DNA from: Pseudomonadota bacterium
GTDB taxonomy: Bacteria > Pseudomonadota > Gammaproteobacteria > Burkholderiales > Burkholderiaceae_E
DNA length: 64,000 bases
Assembly: GCA_029779435.1 (NCBI GenBank)
Contig: JAKPAM010000008.1
Span: 1 to 64,000, forward strand
Direction of reading: 5' to 3'
In this document: positions 18,622 to 27,226 of the stretch, one piece after another
Layout of the letters: each line of letters begins with the position of its first letter
Position numbering within the stretch: the first letter of the stretch is position 1
Notes under the pieces: generated by a model
Database searches by the model: none
Seen by the model: the letters and a program-made list of their open reading frames with translations, nothing else
Told to the model about the DNA's origin: nothing
Program-made: the position numbers and the translations under genes

Positions 18622-20025
18622 TCAACGCACCGCCCGCGCCGCCCCCGTACCCGCGCCGACACCCGCGCCGGCACCAGGATCGGCCCCCGTTACACGCCAT
18701 ACGGCATCGCCCAGATCGTCGCTGACGAGCAGGCCGCCCCGCCCATCGAGCACCACACCTACGGGCCGCCCCTTCGCGCGCTCGTCGGCGTCGAGAAAGC
18801 CCGTCAGCACGTCGACCGGGACACCATCGGGCCGTCCCGCCGAAAACGGCACGAAGATCACCTTGTAGCCGCTCTTGGGGCGACGATTCCAGGACCCGTG
18901 CTGCGCGACGTACAGCCCTTCGCGCCACGCCGGCAGGATCGGTTCGCCGCGCGCGAACACGATGCCCAGCGACGCGGTATGCGGCCCCAGCGCGTAATCG
19001 GGCACGAGCGCGCGGGCGACCAGTTCGGGCCGCGGCGGCGTGACGCGCGTATCGACATGCTGACCGAAATAGCTGTATGGCCAGCCGTAGAAGCCATCAC
19101 GCCGCACCGACGTCGCGTAGTCCGGAACCAGGTCGCTGCCGATCTCGTCGCGCTCGTTGACGACTGTCCACAGCGCGCCGCTCACCGGCTCCCAGTCCAT
19201 GCCGTTCGGATTGCGCAGCCCGGTCGCGAACAGGCGCTTGGCCACCGGCTGCGAGGCGTCGGCCGGCAGGTCGACTTCCCAGATCGCCGCGCGCCCTTCT
19301 TCTTCGCCGATCCCATTCTCGGCGACGTTGCTGTTCGAGCCGACCGTGACGTACAGCCGGCGTCCGTCCGAGCTCGCGATGACGTTCTTGGTCCAGTGAT
19401 GGTTGCGCCCGGCCGGCAGCTCGGTCACGCGCATCGGCTCGCCCTCGGCGCGCGTCTGCCCGTCGCGATACCGGACGCGCACCAGCGCATCGGCATTGGC
19501 CACGTAGAGCCAGTCGCCGACCAGCACCATGCCGAACGGCGAGTGCAGGCCGGCCAGGAACTCGCTGCGCAGTTCGGCCACGCCATCGCCATCCGCGTCG
19601 CGCAACAGCGTGATCCGGTCCGCACTGGGCGCCGACACACCCGCCATCGCCATCACCTTGCCGGCGGCCCATTCACGAAACCCCGAGGCTTCCCGGGCCG
19701 GCCGGTTGCTTTCAGCGACCAGCACGTCGCCGTTCGGCAGCACGTACAGCCAGCGCGGGTGCGCGAGCCCACGCGCGAACGCGGTGACGCGCGCGCCGGC
19801 CGCCGCCACCGGCACATCCTGCGCCGACGCCCAGCCCACCGCGCGGGCGATGCTGACGGTAGGCAGCAGCGCCGACCGCGGCGGCGGCAGCTTCGGCGCC
19901 GGACCCATGCCGTCGGCGACGGTCAGCTTGGCCACATCGCCGCATCCGGCCAGCGCCGCCAGCATCGCCAGCCCGGCCAACGGTGCGGCGAAGCCTCCGA
20001 ACGAGACCCGCGATGCGACATTCAC
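18622..20025 (-). CDS. PQQ-dependent sugar dehydrogenase-like lipoprotein (sorbosone dehydrogenase family)
   Basis: About 467 residues: lipoprotein signal ending LAALAGC, then a six-bladed soluble-glucose-dehydrogenase-type propeller with [63 protein letters not shown] and VAQHGSWNR. These match the GSDH/L-sorbosone dehydrogenase family, which oxidises sugars with PQQ in the periplasm. The start is likely the second GTG (20025), spaced from GAGGAGG; the track's GTG at 20034 touches that site. A Gly/Ala repeat tail ([13 protein letters not shown]) ends the protein. No PQQ biosynthesis genes are nearby, so the cofactor would come from elsewhere. Substrate unknown. Confidence 0.88.
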   Translation of the reverse strand: MNVASRVSFGGFAAPLAGLAMLAALAGCGDVAKLTVADGMGPAPKLPPPRSALLPTVSIARAVGWASAQDVPVAAAGARVTAFARGLAHPRWLYVLPNGDVLVAESNRPAREASGFREWAAGKVMAMAGVSAPSADRITLLRDADGDGVAELRSEFLAGLHSPFGMVLVGDWLYVANADALVRVRYRDGQTRAEGEPMRVTELPAGRNHHWTKNVIASSDGRRLYVTVGSNSNVAENGIGEEEGRAAIWEVDLPADASQPVAKRLFATGLRNPNGMDWEPVSGALWTVVNERDEIGSDLVPDYATSVRRDGFYGWPYSYFGQHVDTRVTPPRPELVARALVPDYALGPHTASLGIVFARGEPILPAWREGLYVAQHGSWNRRPKSGYKVIFVPFSAGRPDGVPVDVLTGFLDADERAKGRPVGVVLDGRGGLLVSDDLGDAVWRVTGADPGAGAGVGAGTGAARAVR

Positions 20026-20080
20026 CGGATGCACCTCCTCGAACGCCCCCTCAGGAGCAGCCTTTCACGAGTGCCCGCCG

Positions 20081-20116
20081 TTATGAACGCCCTTATGAAC
20101 GCCCTTATGGAATGCC
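20081..20116. repeat. 12-base tandem repeat in the gap after metY
   Basis: TTATGAACGCCC occurs twice in direct tandem (20081-20104) and is followed by a third, diverged copy starting TTATGG. The rest of the 250-base gap contains further CCCTTA/GGGCGA-type fragments, looking like an eroded repeat array. I see no gene in this gap. Confidence 0.6.
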
Positions 20117-20281
20117 CATTCAAGGACGCCCTTGATGGACGTCCCCCTTATAGGCGATCTCTTATCTGTACCCCTTTACGGGCGACCTTTCCTGGGTGAC
20201 TTTCGGGGGCGGCTTTCATGGGTACCCCCTTACGAGCGGCTCTTCGCGAACCGCCCTCATGATCACCCCGAGGTGCCAGGC

Positions 20282-21571
20282 TCAGCGCGCCGCCGCCTTC
20301 AGCGCCTGGTCCAGGTCGGCGAGCAGGTCGTCGATGTGCTCGATGCCGACCGACAACCGCACCGTATCGACGGTCACGCCCGCCTTGCGCAGCTCCTCCT
20401 CGTTCAACTGGCGGTGCGTCGTCGAGGCCGGATGCGTGGCCAGCGAGCGCACGTCGCCGATGTTCACCAGCCGCACGAACAGGCCCAACGCATCGAGGAA
20501 GCGCTCGCCGGCCTCGCGGCCGCCCTTCAGGCCGAAGGTCAGCACGCCCGACCCGCGGCCCTTCAGGTACTTCTGCGCCAGCTCGTGCTCAGGCTGCCCG
20601 GGCAGCGCCGCGTAGTTGACCCACGATACGTCGTCGCGCGCATCGAGGAACTTCGCGATCGCCAGCGTGTTGTCACAGATTCGTTCCATCCGCAGCGCCA
20701 GCGTCTCGATGCCTTGCAGGATCAGGAACGCGTTGAACGGCGACAGCGCCGCGCCGGTGTTGCGCAGCGGCACGACACGCGCGCGGCCGATATAAGCGGC
20801 CGGACCCAGCGCCTCGGTGTAGACGACGCCGTGATAGCTGACGTCCGGCTCGTTCAAGCGCTTGAACCGCGCCTTGTGCTGCGCCCACGGAAACTTGCCG
20901 CTGTCGACGATCGCGCCGGCCAGGCTCGTGCCATGCCCGCCCATGTACTTGGACAGCGAATGCACGACGATGTCGGCGCCGTGCTCGATCGGACGCAGCA
21001 GGTACGGCGACGGTACCGTGTTGTCGACGATCAGCGGCACGCCGTGCGCGTGCGCGATCCTTGCGATCTCTGCGATGTCGGTGATGTTGCCCCGCGGATT
21101 GCCGATCGATTCGACGAACACCGCCTTGGTCCGGTCATCGATCAGCCGCCCGAACGCTTCCGGGTCGCGGTAGTCGGCAAAGCGTGTCTCGATGCCGAAC
21201 TGCGGCAGCGTATGCGCGAACAGGTTGTACGTGCCGCCGTACAGCGCGCTCGACGACACGATGTTGTCGCCGGCTTCGGTGATCGTCTGGATCGCGTAGG
21301 TGACCGCCGACTGGCCCGATGCCAGCGCCAGCGCGCCGATGCCGCCCTCCAGCGCCGCGACCCGCTGTTCGAGCACGTCGGTCGTCGGATTCATGATCCG
21401 CGTATAGATGTTGCCCGGCACCTTCAGGTCGAACAGGTCGGCGCCGTGCTGCGCGCTGTCGAACGCGTAGGCGACCGTCTGGTAGATCGGCACCGCCACG
21501 GCCTTGGTCGTCGGCTCGGGCGAATAGCCGGCATGCACCGACAGGGTCTCGAATTTCCAGTTCTGCTGCAT
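20282..21571 (-). CDS. metY: O-acetylhomoserine sulfhydrylase / aminocarboxypropyltransferase
   Basis: PLP enzyme of the Cys/Met metabolism family, 429 residues, which makes homocysteine from O-acetylhomoserine and sulphide. Landmarks are ETLSVHAGYSPEPTT at the N-terminus, YTRIMNPTTDVLEQRVAALEGG, the PLP-lysine motif VHSLSKYMGGHGT (K208) and SLATHPASTTHRQL near the end. The length and the TRIMNPT pattern fit MetY rather than the shorter MetB/MetC enzymes; a separate metC-like gene lies at 57.7 kb. The ribosome site AGGAG supports the ATG. It is divergent from the FMN reductase across a 309-base gap in which I could not recognise a SAM or SAH riboswitch. Confidence 0.95.
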   Translation of the reverse strand: MQQNWKFETLSVHAGYSPEPTTKAVAVPIYQTVAYAFDSAQHGADLFDLKVPGNIYTRIMNPTTDVLEQRVAALEGGIGALALASGQSAVTYAIQTITEAGDNIVSSSALYGGTYNLFAHTLPQFGIETRFADYRDPEAFGRLIDDRTKAVFVESIGNPRGNITDIAEIARIAHAHGVPLIVDNTVPSPYLLRPIEHGADIVVHSLSKYMGGHGTSLAGAIVDSGKFPWAQHKARFKRLNEPDVSYHGVVYTEALGPAAYIGRARVVPLRNTGAALSPFNAFLILQGIETLALRMERICDNTLAIAKFLDARDDVSWVNYAALPGQPEHELAQKYLKGRGSGVLTFGLKGGREAGERFLDALGLFVRLVNIGDVRSLATHPASTTHRQLNEEELRKAGVTVDTVRLSVGIEHIDDLLADLDQALKAAAR

Positions 21572-21880
21572 GAGGTCTCCTGGTAGGGATGATGAGGGGA
21601 CGAGCGGATCGGATCCTCGGTCAGGATAACCCGATCGATCGATCCGGCGGCCACGGCGGCCAGCATATGCGTAACGGCTGGCGATCGCATGGCGGACCGG
21701 TGCGCATCCCTGCCAAGAATTCGTCGCATGGTTATCGATCCGGCGGCGATTTGCTTATCAGAAGATCGCGGAAGGCGGATCGCCGGCCGCGGCTTAACAT
21801 CGGCGCTCCGATCAGGCGCCGATGCAGCCCTCTTGCGGCCGGACGACCCGATCCCGCCGAACCCACCCCGATATCCCGTC

Positions 21881-22456
21881 ATGTCCGATCGATTGAACGT
21901 GATCGCCGTCTCCGGCAGCCCGAACCACCCGTCGAAGACCGACACGCTGCTGGCCGCGGTGATCGCCGAACTGGGGTCGAAACGCCCGCTAAACGCCCGC
22001 TCGGTGCGCCTGTCGGCGCTACACCCAGACCTCGGCGCGACGCTGCAACGCCCCGGCGCCTCGTACAAGGTGGCCGAAGCGCTGGAACTGATCGAGAGCG
22101 CCGATCTGCTGGTGGTCGGCACGCCGGTCTATCGAGGCGCGTACAGCGGCCTGTTCAAGCACCTGTTCGACCTCGTGCACCAGGACGCGCTGCGATCCAA
22201 GCCGGTGCTGCTGGTCGCGACCGGGGGCAGCGAGCGCCACTCGCTGGTCCTGGACCATCAGTTGCGGCCGCTGTTCGCGTTCTTCCGGTCGCTGCCGCTG
22301 CCGCTCGGCGTCTACGGCACGGACGGCGACTTCGCGGACGGCCGGATCGCCAGCGACGCCTTGTCGGCGCGCATCGCATTGGCCGTGCAGTATGCGTTGC
22401 CGTGGCTGACTGCACATCGCGCCGGACGGCCCGCACCGCTGAGGTTGTCCGCCTGA
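21881..22456 (+). CDS. NADPH-dependent FMN reductase, SsuE/MsuE-like
   Basis: Flavodoxin-like reductase of 191 residues. The fold begins NVIAVSGSPNHPSKTDTLL (flavin phosphate loop) and continues with ADLLVVGTPVYRGAYSGLFKHLFDLV and PVLLVATGGSERHSLVLDHQLRPLFAFF, typical of the SsuE/MsuE branch that supplies reduced FMN to sulfonate monooxygenases. The track ORF opens at 21689, but homology begins at the ATG at 21881, so the longer start is rejected. Its divergent neighbour is metY, consistent with a role in sulphur assimilation, though no monooxygenase gene is next to it. Exact partner unknown. Confidence 0.9.
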   Translation: MSDRLNVIAVSGSPNHPSKTDTLLAAVIAELGSKRPLNARSVRLSALHPDLGATLQRPGASYKVAEALELIESADLLVVGTPVYRGAYSGLFKHLFDLVHQDALRSKPVLLVATGGSERHSLVLDHQLRPLFAFFRSLPLPLGVYGTDGDFADGRIASDALSARIALAVQYALPWLTAHRAGRPAPLRLSA

Positions 22457-22463
22457 TCACCGG

Positions 22464-22477
22464 ACGCTTCGAAGCGT
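22464..22477. terminator. Palindrome between convergent FMN reductase and DUF1345 genes
   Basis: ACGCTTCGAAGCGT is a perfect 14-base palindrome in the 23-base gap between the two converging genes. It could fold as a short bidirectional terminator. Confidence 0.35.
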
Positions 22478-22479
22478 TC

Positions 22480-23130
22480 TCAGCCGTTCGCCAGCAGGTT
22501 CGACGCGATGTTGATCGACAGCGCCAGGATCGCCAGGTTGAACAGGTATGACAGCAGCGCCTGCGCGAGCACGGTACGGCGCATCGTACGCGACGCGATC
22601 GCCACGTCCGCCGTCTGCTGCGCGACAGCGATCGTGAACGAAAAATACAGAAAGTCCCAGTAGTCGGGCTCGAGCCCGTCGTCCGGAAAGCGCAGCGCCG
22701 GCGGCTCCGGCTGCTGGTAGTACAGGTTCGCGTAGTGCATGCCGAAGATCAGCGCGTTGCCGAGCCACGCGCCGATGATCGTCGACACTGCCAGCGCGAC
22801 GCCCGGCGTGCCTTGCTGCGCCTTGGACAGCAGCAGTTCGAACACGATCGCCGCCAGGCTCATCACCGGCCCGATCGCCACCAGCGCCAGGTCGACCCAG
22901 CCGCTGTCATCGACCAGCTCGGCGCGGTAGCGCACGCCCTGCACGTCGGCGCGCGCCATCAGCACGGCCAGGCAGGCCAGGTAGAACCAACTGCCGACGT
23001 TCCAGCCCAGCAATACGCGGCTGACCGGCGTCCACGCCGACGGCGACGCCGCGCCGGCCAGTCCGCCGATCAGCATCGACAGCGTCAACCACGGGCGACT
23101 GGTGATCAGGTTCGCGGAACGGCGGAGCAT
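22480..23130 (-). CDS. DUF1345 family membrane protein
   Basis: A 216-residue inner-membrane protein with about five hydrophobic segments. The DUF1345 signature is clear: LIFGMHYANLYYQQP, the loop with DYWDFLYFSFTIAVAQQTADVAI, and a C-terminal LLSYLFNLAILALSINIASNLL. The biochemical function of the family is not known. The start lacks a strong ribosome site. It converges with the FMN reductase gene and is divergent from the small exported protein that follows. Confidence 0.9.
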   Translation of the reverse strand: MLRRSANLITSRPWLTLSMLIGGLAGAASPSAWTPVSRVLLGWNVGSWFYLACLAVLMARADVQGVRYRAELVDDSGWVDLALVAIGPVMSLAAIVFELLLSKAQQGTPGVALAVSTIIGAWLGNALIFGMHYANLYYQQPEPPALRFPDDGLEPDYWDFLYFSFTIAVAQQTADVAIASRTMRRTVLAQALLSYLFNLAILALSINIASNLLANG

Positions 23131-23247
23131 CGCGCGAGTCTACCGCGCCATCGACGAGCGGGGCCAACCCGCGCGGGCCGGTGCGGCGCGCGGATATGAG
23201 ACGATTCCGCCATCGTCCGGACCGACCGACTCAGGAGAAAACGACCG

Positions 23248-23619
23248 ATGTTCGTTGTTCGCCGCACCCCGGCCCCTTGCCGGCCCCGCCGATTCACCGT
23301 CGCCCACGCGCTGGCCGCCGCCGCCGTTCTGGCCGCGAGTCCCGCGCTGGCCCAAGCGCCGCTGCCGAAGTCATCGGCCGCGCTCACCAAGGAAGTGACC
23401 GACGCCTGCATCAAGGCCAGCGACCTGCATCGCGCACGGGCGGCCGGCAAGCCGATCGAGTTCGAAGACCAGATCGGCATGACGGCGCTGCTGATCGAAG
23501 GCGACGTGATGCTGTCGCGGACCAAGTCGCGCAAGGGACGCGTGCTGTGCCTGTTCGACAAGGTCACGCGTAATCCGTTCATCGGCGACGCGACCGGATT
23601 GATCACGACCCGGCGTTGA
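23248..23619 (+). CDS. Small exported protein of unknown function
   Basis: A 123-residue protein I do not recognise. It has a signal peptide (ALAAAAVLAASPALAQA) and a mature part of about 88 residues with two cysteines (DACIKAS and RVLCLFD) that could pair. The Arg/Pro-rich extreme N-terminus is positively charged, as expected for export. A good ribosome site (CAGGAGAA) precedes the ATG, and codon use resembles its neighbours, so it is probably real. It ends at hairpins shared with the convergent hsp20 gene. Confidence 0.75.
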   Translation: MFVVRRTPAPCRPRRFTVAHALAAAAVLAASPALAQAPLPKSSAALTKEVTDACIKASDLHRARAAGKPIEFEDQIGMTALLIEGDVMLSRTKSRKGRVLCLFDKVTRNPFIGDATGLITTRR

Positions 23620-23640
23620 TCGGGGCGCGCCAATGACGAA

Positions 23641-23690
23641 GGGCCCGCACGAGGCGGGCCCATGGATGTCGACGCCCAGGCGTGGGCGTC
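23641..23690. terminator. Two strong hairpins between convergent genes
   Basis: GGGCCCGC-ACGAG-GCGGGCCC (23641-23661) and GACGCCCA-GGCG-TGGGCGTC (23671-23690) sit between the small exported protein gene and hsp20. Neither has a T run on the plus strand. They probably act together as a bidirectional terminator. Confidence 0.55.
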
Positions 23691-23709
23691 GATGCGGTAC
23701 GGGAGCCGG

Positions 23710-24162
23710 TCAGGCGGCCTGGCGGTCCAGCACCTGGACGTTGGTGCCGTCGATCGGCACGCGGCGCGGTTTCATCGCCTCGGGAACCTCGCGCACCAGA
23801 TCGATGTTCAGCAGGCCGTTCTCGAACGACGCGCCCACGACCTTGACGTGCTCGGCCAGTTGGAAGCGGTGCTCGAAATCACGGGTACCGATGCCACGAT
23901 GCAGGAAGGTGCGCTGCTTGTCTTCGCGCTGCTTGCGACCAGTGACCTTCAGGCCTTCGTTCTCGACCTCGATGTCGAGTTCGGACCGTTCGAAGCCGGC
24001 GACGGCCATCGTGATCCGGTACTGGTTCTCGCCCGACAGTTCGATGTTGTAGGGCGGATAGCTCGGCTGGGCATCGTTGCGCAGCGTCGCGTCGAGCAGG
24101 TTCGCGAAGCGGTCGAAGCCGATGGCCGAACGATACAGGGGAGCGAAATCGTAAGTACGCAT
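23710..24162 (-). CDS. Small heat-shock protein, Hsp20/IbpA family
   Basis: A 150-residue alpha-crystallin-domain chaperone. The N-terminus MRTYDFAPLYRSAIGFDRF is characteristic of IbpA-like proteins, followed by YNIELSGENQYRITMAVAGF, TGRKQREDKQRTFLHRGI and SFENGLLNIDLVREVPE with the conserved GLL motif. It holds unfolding proteins during heat stress for later rescue by DnaK/ClpB. Upstream lie a sigma-32-like promoter and a leader that may fold over the ribosome site, so both transcription and translation may respond to heat. Confidence 0.95.
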   Translation of the reverse strand: MRTYDFAPLYRSAIGFDRFANLLDATLRNDAQPSYPPYNIELSGENQYRITMAVAGFERSELDIEVENEGLKVTGRKQREDKQRTFLHRGIGTRDFEHRFQLAEHVKVVGASFENGLLNIDLVREVPEAMKPRRVPIDGTNVQVLDRQAA

Positions 24163-24167
24163 GGTCC

Positions 24168-24192
24168 TATCCTCTTAGTCGATCAAGCGATA
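24168..24192 (-). promoter_or_regulatory. Candidate RNA thermometer over the hsp20 ribosome site
   Basis: On the minus strand the last 25 bases before GGACC-ATG can fold: TATC pairs with GATA and CTT pairs with AAG around a small loop, burying the AGAGGA ribosome site. A larger hairpin (CACGGGC...GCCCGTG) lies just upstream. This resembles heat-labile leaders of hsp20 genes such as ROSE elements, but the pairing is short and was judged by eye. Confidence 0.4.
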
Positions 24193-24231
24193 TGGTGTTT
24201 GCACGGGCCCGGCGTCGGCGCCCGTGTCTCC

Positions 24232-24260
24232 AACATAGGATCGCCAGCAAAGGTTTCAAG
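24232..24260 (-). promoter_or_regulatory. Sigma-32-like heat-shock promoter of hsp20
   Basis: Reading the minus strand, CTTGAAA is followed after 14 bases by CCTATGTT. This matches the heat-shock promoter pattern (CTTGAAA, 13-15 bases, CCCCATNT) at most positions and lies about 70 bases before the hsp20 ATG. Confidence 0.65.
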
Positions 24261-24396
24261 CCCCTTTTTTTTGTCTTTTTTGCGACCTGCTCCGATCCTG
24301 GCTTCTGTCTTGGCTCCGCTCTCGTCCTGACGATTCCCCCGTTCCTCTCCCCCGGTCTTACTCCCCCCGTTCTTCTCCCGAAAGCGCACTAATCCG

Positions 24397-25602
24397 ATGG
24401 CCCGACGACGCCGCAATCCGCTCCTCGCCACGCTGGACGCGATGACCCGCGGCGCGCTGCGCGCGCAACGGGCCGCCCGCAAGAACCCGCTAGCCGTCGC
24501 CGCCGAACGCGCGGCACGCAAGGCCGCCAAACAGGCGGCCCATCAGGCCCGGAAGCAGATCCGCCAGGCAGGCAAGCAGTGGCGCCAGGCGACCGGGCAG
24601 GCGATCGACGCCACACGACAGGCCGGGCAGCGGCAGGCCCGGCATGCCGCCGACCTCGCCCGCCAGACGCTGACCGGCGTGCTGACGCCGGTTGCCGCGC
24701 CACCCGCGACCGCCGGCGGCCGCTGGACCGAAGGTGGCTGGACCGTGGGATCGCTGGCCGGCCGGCGCTATCGGCTGTTCTGCCCCGACGGCCTCTCTGC
24801 GCGGGCGCCTGTGCCGCTGCTGGTCCTGCTGCATGGCTGCAGCCAGGACAGCGCGTGCTTTGCCACGAGCACGCGCGTCGCGCGGCTCGCCTGCCGCCAG
24901 CGGTTCATCGCGCTGCTGCCCGAGCAGCCCTCCCAAGCCAACGTGCAGCGCTGCTGGAACTGGTTCCGCGGCGGCACCTTCGTGGCCGCCGAATCGGCGC
25001 GGATCATGCGGATCGTCGAGCACGTCGCGCAGGCCCAGCCGGTCGATCCCGACCGCATCCACGTGCTGGGCCTGTCGGCCGGCGCGGCGATGGCGACCAC
25101 GCTGGCGCTGCGCCATCCTGACCGGATCCGGGCGGTCGCCAGCCATTCGGGCCCGTTGCCGTTCAGCGCCCGCAACGCCGCCGACGCGGCCCGATCGATG
25201 CGCGGCCATCCGAAGATCGATGTGGCGGCAGCCCGGGCCGTGCTACGGGGCCGGTGCCCGCCGCCGCTGCTGATCCTGCAAGGCGACCGGGACGGGGTCA
25301 TCGACGCCCGCAATGCCGAGCATCTGGCCGCGCTGTGGCTGGCCGCGCACCCGGCCGCGGACGATGGCGCCACCATTGCGCCGCGCTCGATACGGACGCA
25401 GCAGCGTGGTACCCGTCATCCAATGCGTATCACCGACTGGTCCACCCCGTCCGCAGCGCGCGGCCGGATGCCGTACGTGCGGCTCGTCCATATCGAGGGG
25501 CTCGGCCATGCCTGGAGCGGCGGCGCGGCCCGCCAGGCGTTTTCGGACCCAAAAGGGCCGGATGCATTGAAGCTGGCCTGGCAGTTCTTCAGTAAGCCCT
25601 GA
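24397..25602 (+). CDS. PHB depolymerase family esterase
   Basis: A 401-residue alpha/beta hydrolase of the Esterase-PHB family. The catalytic domain (from about residue 105) shows the oxyanion segment LLHGCSQD, nucleophile motif GLSAGAAM (S227), acid region QGDRDGVID and histidine in IEGLGHAWSGG. The first 90 residues are unusual: a highly basic, Ala/Arg/Gln-rich helix with repeating AARKxA and RQAGQR patterns, likely a phasin-like or DNA/granule-binding tail. No signal peptide is seen, so it may act on storage polymer inside the cell, but extracellular ester substrates are not excluded. The ribosome site is weak and a later start is possible. Confidence 0.88.
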   Translation: MARRRRNPLLATLDAMTRGALRAQRAARKNPLAVAAERAARKAAKQAAHQARKQIRQAGKQWRQATGQAIDATRQAGQRQARHAADLARQTLTGVLTPVAAPPATAGGRWTEGGWTVGSLAGRRYRLFCPDGLSARAPVPLLVLLHGCSQDSACFATSTRVARLACRQRFIALLPEQPSQANVQRCWNWFRGGTFVAAESARIMRIVEHVAQAQPVDPDRIHVLGLSAGAAMATTLALRHPDRIRAVASHSGPLPFSARNAADAARSMRGHPKIDVAAARAVLRGRCPPPLLILQGDRDGVIDARNAEHLAALWLAAHPAADDGATIAPRSIRTQQRGTRHPMRITDWSTPSAARGRMPYVRLVHIEGLGHAWSGGAARQAFSDPKGPDALKLAWQFFSKP

Positions 25603-25737
25603 GGCCGATCACAACGGAGGAAAGCGGACGAGTGGCCAGCCCTGTATCGTGTCGGCTCCGAGGCAAGCTACATCCACACCACCAGAACGGAAGCGGGGAG
25701 TGCAGGGAGAGCGGTGGCTATTAAAGGATGACGGGCA

Positions 25738-26205
25738 ATGAGCAACACGACGACTGTTGCGCAGACGGACGCCATCGTGGCGATGAACAAGCATGGCGAC
25801 CCGACCGAAGTCGAGTGGGAGGCAAGTGCGCGTCTGAAGACCTGTTCCGAGCTGGAATTCGGCCTGTTGGACGCCAATTACAGAACGATCCCGGGACTCA
25901 CTGTCCAGTTGGCGATCAACCGACTGATGAAGGCGCGCGTGGAGCACTGGAAGCTCACATTATTTCAGCGTGAGTATGGGCTCACTCGTCGTGCATATCA
26001 ATTGGATCTGAACTGGCGTCCCGGGCTCAGGCCCGGCGACCATGCCTATTCGCATATCCACTACGGGAACGATCGATCGCGGCCAGTACCCGACGACTGG
26101 ATGGCTTGGACCTTTCCACGAGCCTATGAGTTCTTCTGTGGGCAAGTTAGACTGATCTCGCCGCCAGTCGAGCATCCGGACCACGCATTCAGACTGAAAC
26201 CATGA
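25738..26205 (+). CDS. Unknown protein, first gene of a DUF1828 two-gene cassette
   Basis: A 155-residue cytoplasmic protein I cannot name. It has no signal or membrane segment. Notable stretches are HGDPTEVEWEAS, NRLMKARVEHWKLTLF and a His/Tyr/Trp-rich region GDHAYSHIHYGNDRSRPVPDDWMAWTF. The ribosome site AGGA lies before the ATG. Its stop overlaps the start of the DUF1828 gene by four bases, so the two are translated together. Base composition is visibly lower in GC than the flanks, suggesting transfer. The paired layout resembles a toxin-antitoxin or defence pair, but nothing in the sequence proves that. Confidence 0.78.
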   Translation: MSNTTTVAQTDAIVAMNKHGDPTEVEWEASARLKTCSELEFGLLDANYRTIPGLTVQLAINRLMKARVEHWKLTLFQREYGLTRRAYQLDLNWRPGLRPGDHAYSHIHYGNDRSRPVPDDWMAWTFPRAYEFFCGQVRLISPPVEHPDHAFRLKP

Positions 26206-26933
26206 ACTGCGCCAATCTCATCGATTCACTTGGCTACCGTTGTGCGACGGTCGGCAATGTGACCGTTGTGAGCACGCCGTATCGAATGGCCTGCGGCTCA
26301 GGGATACCCGCGTATCTCGAACCGATCGGAGAACAGATCCACATCACCGACGAAGGCGAGATCCTGTTCGCCATCATGGCGAGTGGAATCAAGCTTAGGA
26401 CACTCCGCTCGACCCAGGGGATTCGCAATATCCTGAAGAAGTACGACGTCAATTTGAACGAAGCGGGCGTTATAGAGACGATCTGCCCTGTCGATGCGTT
26501 GACCGAAGGGTATCAACGCTTCATCGCAGGCTGTTTGGCTGTGGCCGAGTGGCAGCGCGACTCTTTCGCACGTGGCGACGAGGCACGGCTCGAAGATGAC
26601 GTGAAGGCAATTTTGCGCTTGCGGGATGAACGCCTGGAAGAGCACCCCGAGCCGGTCACGGGCCTTTCCGGAAAACGTCACCACTTCGCCTTCTCTCAAG
26701 GCGGGGTTCTGATCGATTGCGTATCTGTCCATCAGACAGCGATTGCACACGAGGCCCGCAAGTTGCTCGACGTCCGGAACCGCGCGTCGAATCATGATTT
26801 GGATATCGAGATTGTCATTGACGACCGCAGGGCGGACCCGAAGGCAGCCAGAGAAGAAGCTTCGGTCCTGAGCAGTCTCGCGCCAACAGTGATGTTCACG
26901 AAGTTGGCCAAAAACGTGAGTCGCGCTCACTGA
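26202..26933 (+). CDS. DUF1828/DUF1829 domain protein
   Basis: A 243-residue cytoplasmic protein with an N-terminal DUF1828 part (VVSTPYRMACGSGIPAYLEP, IHITDEGEILFAI, LKKYDVNLNEAGVIE) and a C-terminal DUF1829-like part (HFAFSQGGVLIDCVSVHQTA, DLDIEIVIDDRR). The family has no established biochemical role; it is often found in mobile accessory cassettes. Overlap of four bases with the upstream gene implies coupling. One 60-base line inside the gene (from 26401) counts 31 G/C, clearly below neighbours. It ends at the edge of a decayed exonuclease fragment on the other strand. Confidence 0.85.
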   Translation: MNCANLIDSLGYRCATVGNVTVVSTPYRMACGSGIPAYLEPIGEQIHITDEGEILFAIMASGIKLRTLRSTQGIRNILKKYDVNLNEAGVIETICPVDALTEGYQRFIAGCLAVAEWQRDSFARGDEARLEDDVKAILRLRDERLEEHPEPVTGLSGKRHHFAFSQGGVLIDCVSVHQTAIAHEARKLLDVRNRASNHDLDIEIVIDDRRADPKAAREEASVLSSLAPTVMFTKLAKNVSRAH

Positions 26934-27178
26934 CCCCAGGCCTTCAGCGCTTCGTCGCGATTCTCGATTCGCTGCTCGAACAGGGCAATCTGCCGGCCGG
27001 CGAACTGGCGTTCGATATCGGTCTGACCAGGTAGGCAGAACTGGACCAGATGCGGTCCCTGCGACACCTCGTTACGCGAGAACGTCAGCTTCGATTCGAT
27101 GTCGAAGCCAACCGCCCGCTCAGCGCCCAGCGCTTGCATCGCGCGCTGCGCGCAGCATGTCGGACATCCGACAGGCAT
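26927..27178 (-). pseudogene. Remnant of a 3'-5' exonuclease (DnaQ/RNase D-like) gene
   Basis: On the minus strand the reading frame contains RAMQALGAERAVGFDIESKL followed by TFSRNEVSQGPHLVQF, which is the start of the small 3'-5' exonuclease domain protein family (usual form GFDTESKPTF...GPHVVQF). Homology stops after about 40 residues, and the rest of the exonuclease is not visible downstream. The DUF1828 cassette lies exactly where the missing part would be, so the cassette or a deletion probably destroyed the gene. Confidence 0.55.
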
Positions 27179-27226
27179 ACCGTGTGCGGATCGCCGTGCT
27201 ACCACGGCTGGCGCTGCAACCCCTAA

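Noticed and set aside
18178-20199. A 673-residue plus-strand ORF
   Set aside because: Mostly antisense to the PQQ-type dehydrogenase gene; no recognisable domain.
20041-20281. CRISPR array
   Set aside because: The repeats are only about 12 bases, directly adjacent and without spacers.
21572-21880. SAM or SAH riboswitch before metY
   Set aside because: I looked for conserved SAM/SAH aptamer pieces in the divergent gap and could not find them.
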